A DNA stretch of 64,000 nucleotides from Mugil cephalus (lineage: Eukaryota; Chordata; Actinopteri; Mugiliformes; Mugilidae): contig NC_061770.1 of the NCBI RefSeq assembly GCF_022458985.1, positions 4,584,501 to 4,648,500 of the forward strand, read 5' to 3'. Below the pieces are notes generated by a model. It was not told where the DNA came from. It did no database searches and saw nothing but the letters and a program-made list of their open reading frames with translations. Below are positions 63,001-64,000 of this stretch, piece after piece; position 1 is the stretch's first letter; every line of letters starts with the position of its first letter. The position numbers and the translations under genes were made by a program.

Positions 63001-63751
63001 GTGCATGCCGGTCCGGTCCACTGTAGGGACGCTGTATTTTTGTAAGCAGGTGTCACACTGCCTTCCTGCCATCCCGTCAGGACAGCGGCACTCTCCACTC
63101 CGAGGGTCACAGTGACCTCCATTACAGTCGCACTCTGGAAAGGACGGTTCAGTTTTAAGCGGAATTCACATGCCAAAAAAAGCAATCTACTACAAAGGTG
63201 CATTCCCTGCCAAAGTACTGTATGTGCAATGTAGGGTTATAATTTTTTATTACTATAGCTGCTACTAATGCTGTTTGTGGATCTGTTTGAATAGAAGCTG
63301 CTTAAATCCTGGGTAGACTTGTGGTGCAGGATTAATACCAAAATATCAATAAGATATCTGCTTAATAGCAATAAGTCTGTAGATAAATGGACAACATACA
63401 CTATGTCATTGTTTCTTCACAAATACTTCAACTCCCTCAAAAACATATCAATAAAATAACCAAAAGCTATTTTATGAAGGTGGGAAGAGTCAGTTATTGT
63501 TACTAATGTCTGCAAAGGCGTGCATTTTGTGAATGTGCTGTGTTTTGCATGTCATTCATTTGCTCACTCCTGCAGCCGTCGGGTCCATAGTCCCAGTACC
63601 CCGGAGCACACTGTCTGCAGTTGGGCCCGTTGACTCCAGGCTGACAGGCACACTGACCGCTCTGAGGGTCACACGGCTGGACGAGAGCTGCCGAGGCGTC
63701 ACAGTCACACTGACTGCAGCCTGAGCACGACTCAAAGCCAAAGGCGCCCTC
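48574..63751 (-). CDS. lama5: Laminin subunit alpha-5, C-terminal half (34 exons), 5' part beyond the window
   Basis: From 63751 down to the stop at 48574, 34 exons with GT-AG sites all join in phase to give 1639 residues (human protein ~3695). Order: LE (EGF-like) repeats, coiled-coil domains II/I, LG1-LG3, a basic linker, LG4-LG5, ending [11 protein letters not shown]. Role: alpha chain of laminins 511 and 521. Its coiled coil joins beta and gamma chains, and its LG domains bind integrins and dystroglycan in basement membranes. Alpha-5 is chosen over other alphas because of sequence feel and its place next to adrm1, as in human 20q13.33. No stop or frameshift was seen. Introns are short; the one at 50320-50400 is only 81 bases. 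N-terminal LN, L4 and most LE domains lie to the right. Confidence 0.94.
51531..51906 (-). CDS. lama5: lama5 exons: basic LG3-LG4 linker and start of LG4
   Basis: Exons 51906-51777 and 51676-51531. The linker is rich in Lys/Arg ([26 protein letters not shown]) and includes Arg-Asn-Thr-Arg, a fit to the furin R-x-x-R pattern. LG4 begins at [20 protein letters not shown] longer upstream open frame reaching 51757 was set aside: the phase from the previous exon requires the acceptor TCTCCCTTCCAG at 51677. Confidence 0.82.
52736..57925 (-). CDS. lama5: lama5 exons: LG1-LG3 globular domains
   Basis: Eleven exons: 57925-57746, 57617-57478, 57066-56922, 56586-56453, 56322-56157, 55908-55777, 55428-55283, 54411-54279, 53409-53266, 53128-52998 and 52909-52736. 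LG1 starts [22 protein letters not shown]2 is marked by [15 protein letters not shown], and LG3 by [19 protein letters not shown]. Each ends with a Cys-bearing motif ([35 protein letters not shown]). In laminins LG1-3 with the coiled-coil end bind integrins. Confidence 0.9.
53913..54042. repeat. Long (TA)n/(TG)n compound microsatellite
   Basis: About 130 bases of alternating TA with TG and CA interruptions in a lama5 intron; self-complementary and able to form hairpins. Confidence 0.9.
54080..54206 (+). repeat. Dispersed repeat piece sharing an ACACAGTCTAYGGTTC end with 60652-60935
   Basis: Contains CAGCCAGACACCAGGGGGAGC and ends ATACACAGTCTACGGTTCC. A related end phrase occurs at 60920-60933, with GAGCTCCCCCTGGTG near its start in inverse sense. 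It lies in a lama5 intron; family not named. Confidence 0.45.
58078..62893 (-). CDS. lama5: lama5 exons: coiled-coil domains II/I
   Basis: Twelve exons: 62893-62742, 62646-62536, 62053-61942, 61580-61407, 60540-60344, 60267-60151, 59599-59454, 59332-59203, 59089-58987, 58873-58760, 58669-58487 and 58220-58078. The first starts [19 protein letters not shown] and includes [19 protein letters not shown], well conserved in alpha-5. The rest is heptad-like with many Asn-x-Ser/Thr sites and ends [17 protein letters not shown]. It forms the long arm with beta and gamma chains. Confidence 0.9.
60652..60935 (+). repeat. Dispersed SINE/MITE-like repeat in a lama5 intron
   Basis: Starts GCATGAAGCCAAAGTAAGTAG, carries GAGCTCCCCCTGGTGACC, and ends TATACACAGTCTATGGTTC. 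It includes a T-rich centre. The end phrase recurs at 54180-54206. Confidence 0.5.
62099..62162 (+). repeat. Fragment of a common fish repeat (GGATAGGCTCCAGCAACCCC)
   Basis: The phrase GGGATAGGCTCCAGC, then CTTAGTGAGGATGAGCGGTAG, is the hallmark tail of a repeat abundant in teleost genomes. It is a short truncated piece in a lama5 intron. Confidence 0.55.
62994..63751 (-). CDS. lama5: lama5 exons: last laminin EGF-like (LE) repeats
   Basis: Exons 63751-63568 and 63134-62994. They encode Cys-rich LE modules: [55 protein letters not shown], then [20 protein letters not shown] and [14 protein letters not shown]. The eight-Cys spacing of LE repeats is visible. This rod precedes the coiled coil. 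Confidence 0.9.
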
Positions 63752-63868
63752 CTGATCAAAAGAGATAAATACGCGGGCAGAAGTGAAGCTTTCACCTTTT
63801 CTTTTATTGTTTGAACTGTCTGTTTGCTAAGCTAACATGGTAGCACACAACACCGGCTACCGTTATTT

Positions 63869-64000
63869 ACACCAATGAGGCATAACATTATGACCATCTT
63901 CCTAATATTGTGACTCATCAGAGGATGGACATGGGTCTTCTGGGGGTGTCCTGTGGTGTCTGGTAACAGTATGATGTTAGTAGGGCCGTTTGGGCCTATG
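63869..64000 (+). repeat. Dispersed repeat copy D, cut by the window edge
   Basis: Begins CACCAATGAGGCATAACATTATGACC, shared with the other copies, then CTAATATTGTGACTCATCAG and GGTGTCCTGTGGTGTCTGGT as in copy B. It lies in a lama5 intron and continues beyond base 64000. Confidence 0.65.

Overview
This window is nuclear DNA from a ray-finned (teleost) fish. It is AT-rich and dense in microsatellites, and it carries fish-type dispersed repeats. Its multi-exon genes have short GT-AG introns and read best as vertebrate orthologues. I rebuilt every gene below by hand, joining exons by splice sites and codon phase. No bacterial, viral or organellar genes, tRNA, rRNA or CRISPR array were seen.

Layout, left to right. 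(1) Minus strand, 51-4024: the first two coding exons of tpd52l2, which runs off the left edge. (2) Minus strand, 6092-20752: a complete MuRF-family RING/B-box/coiled-coil E3 ligase, closest to TRIM55/MuRF2. It has two alternative last exons. One keeps the TRIM55-like FSWLN-type end; the other replaces it with a 28-residue hydrophobic tail that looks like a membrane anchor. (3) Minus strand, 25997-27928: all coding exons of dnajc5 (cysteine string protein), with a probable non-coding first exon near 41.4 kb and so a 13.4 kb first intron. (4) Plus strand, 43503-47355: complete adrm1 (proteasome ubiquitin receptor RPN13), head-to-head with dnajc5. (5) Minus strand, 48574-63751: 34 consecutive in-phase exons of lama5 (laminin alpha-5), from the last LE repeats through the coiled coil and five LG domains to the stop. 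The 5' half of the gene lies off the right edge.

The set tpd52l2 - dnajc5 - adrm1 - lama5 matches human 20q13.33, where no MuRF gene lies. MuRF and DNAJC5 genes are also linked elsewhere in human (TRIM55-DNAJC5B on 8q13, with TPD52 on 8q21; TRIM54-DNAJC5G on 2p23). The MuRF gene here is therefore best explained as the fourth whole-genome-duplication copy of an old MuRF-DNAJC5-TPD52 neighbourhood, lost from mammals.

The genes do not form a functional operon. Products: a vesicle-traffic adaptor (tpd52l2), a muscle-type ubiquitin ligase, a synaptic-vesicle co-chaperone, a proteasome subunit and a basement-membrane protein.

The non-coding space holds two hAT-type non-autonomous elements with 8-bp target duplications. 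One sits between the dnajc5 and adrm1 promoters; the other carries a BED zinc-finger remnant. It also holds an inverted-repeat element in a MuRF intron, four pieces of one dispersed repeat, reverse-transcriptase fragments and many simple repeats.
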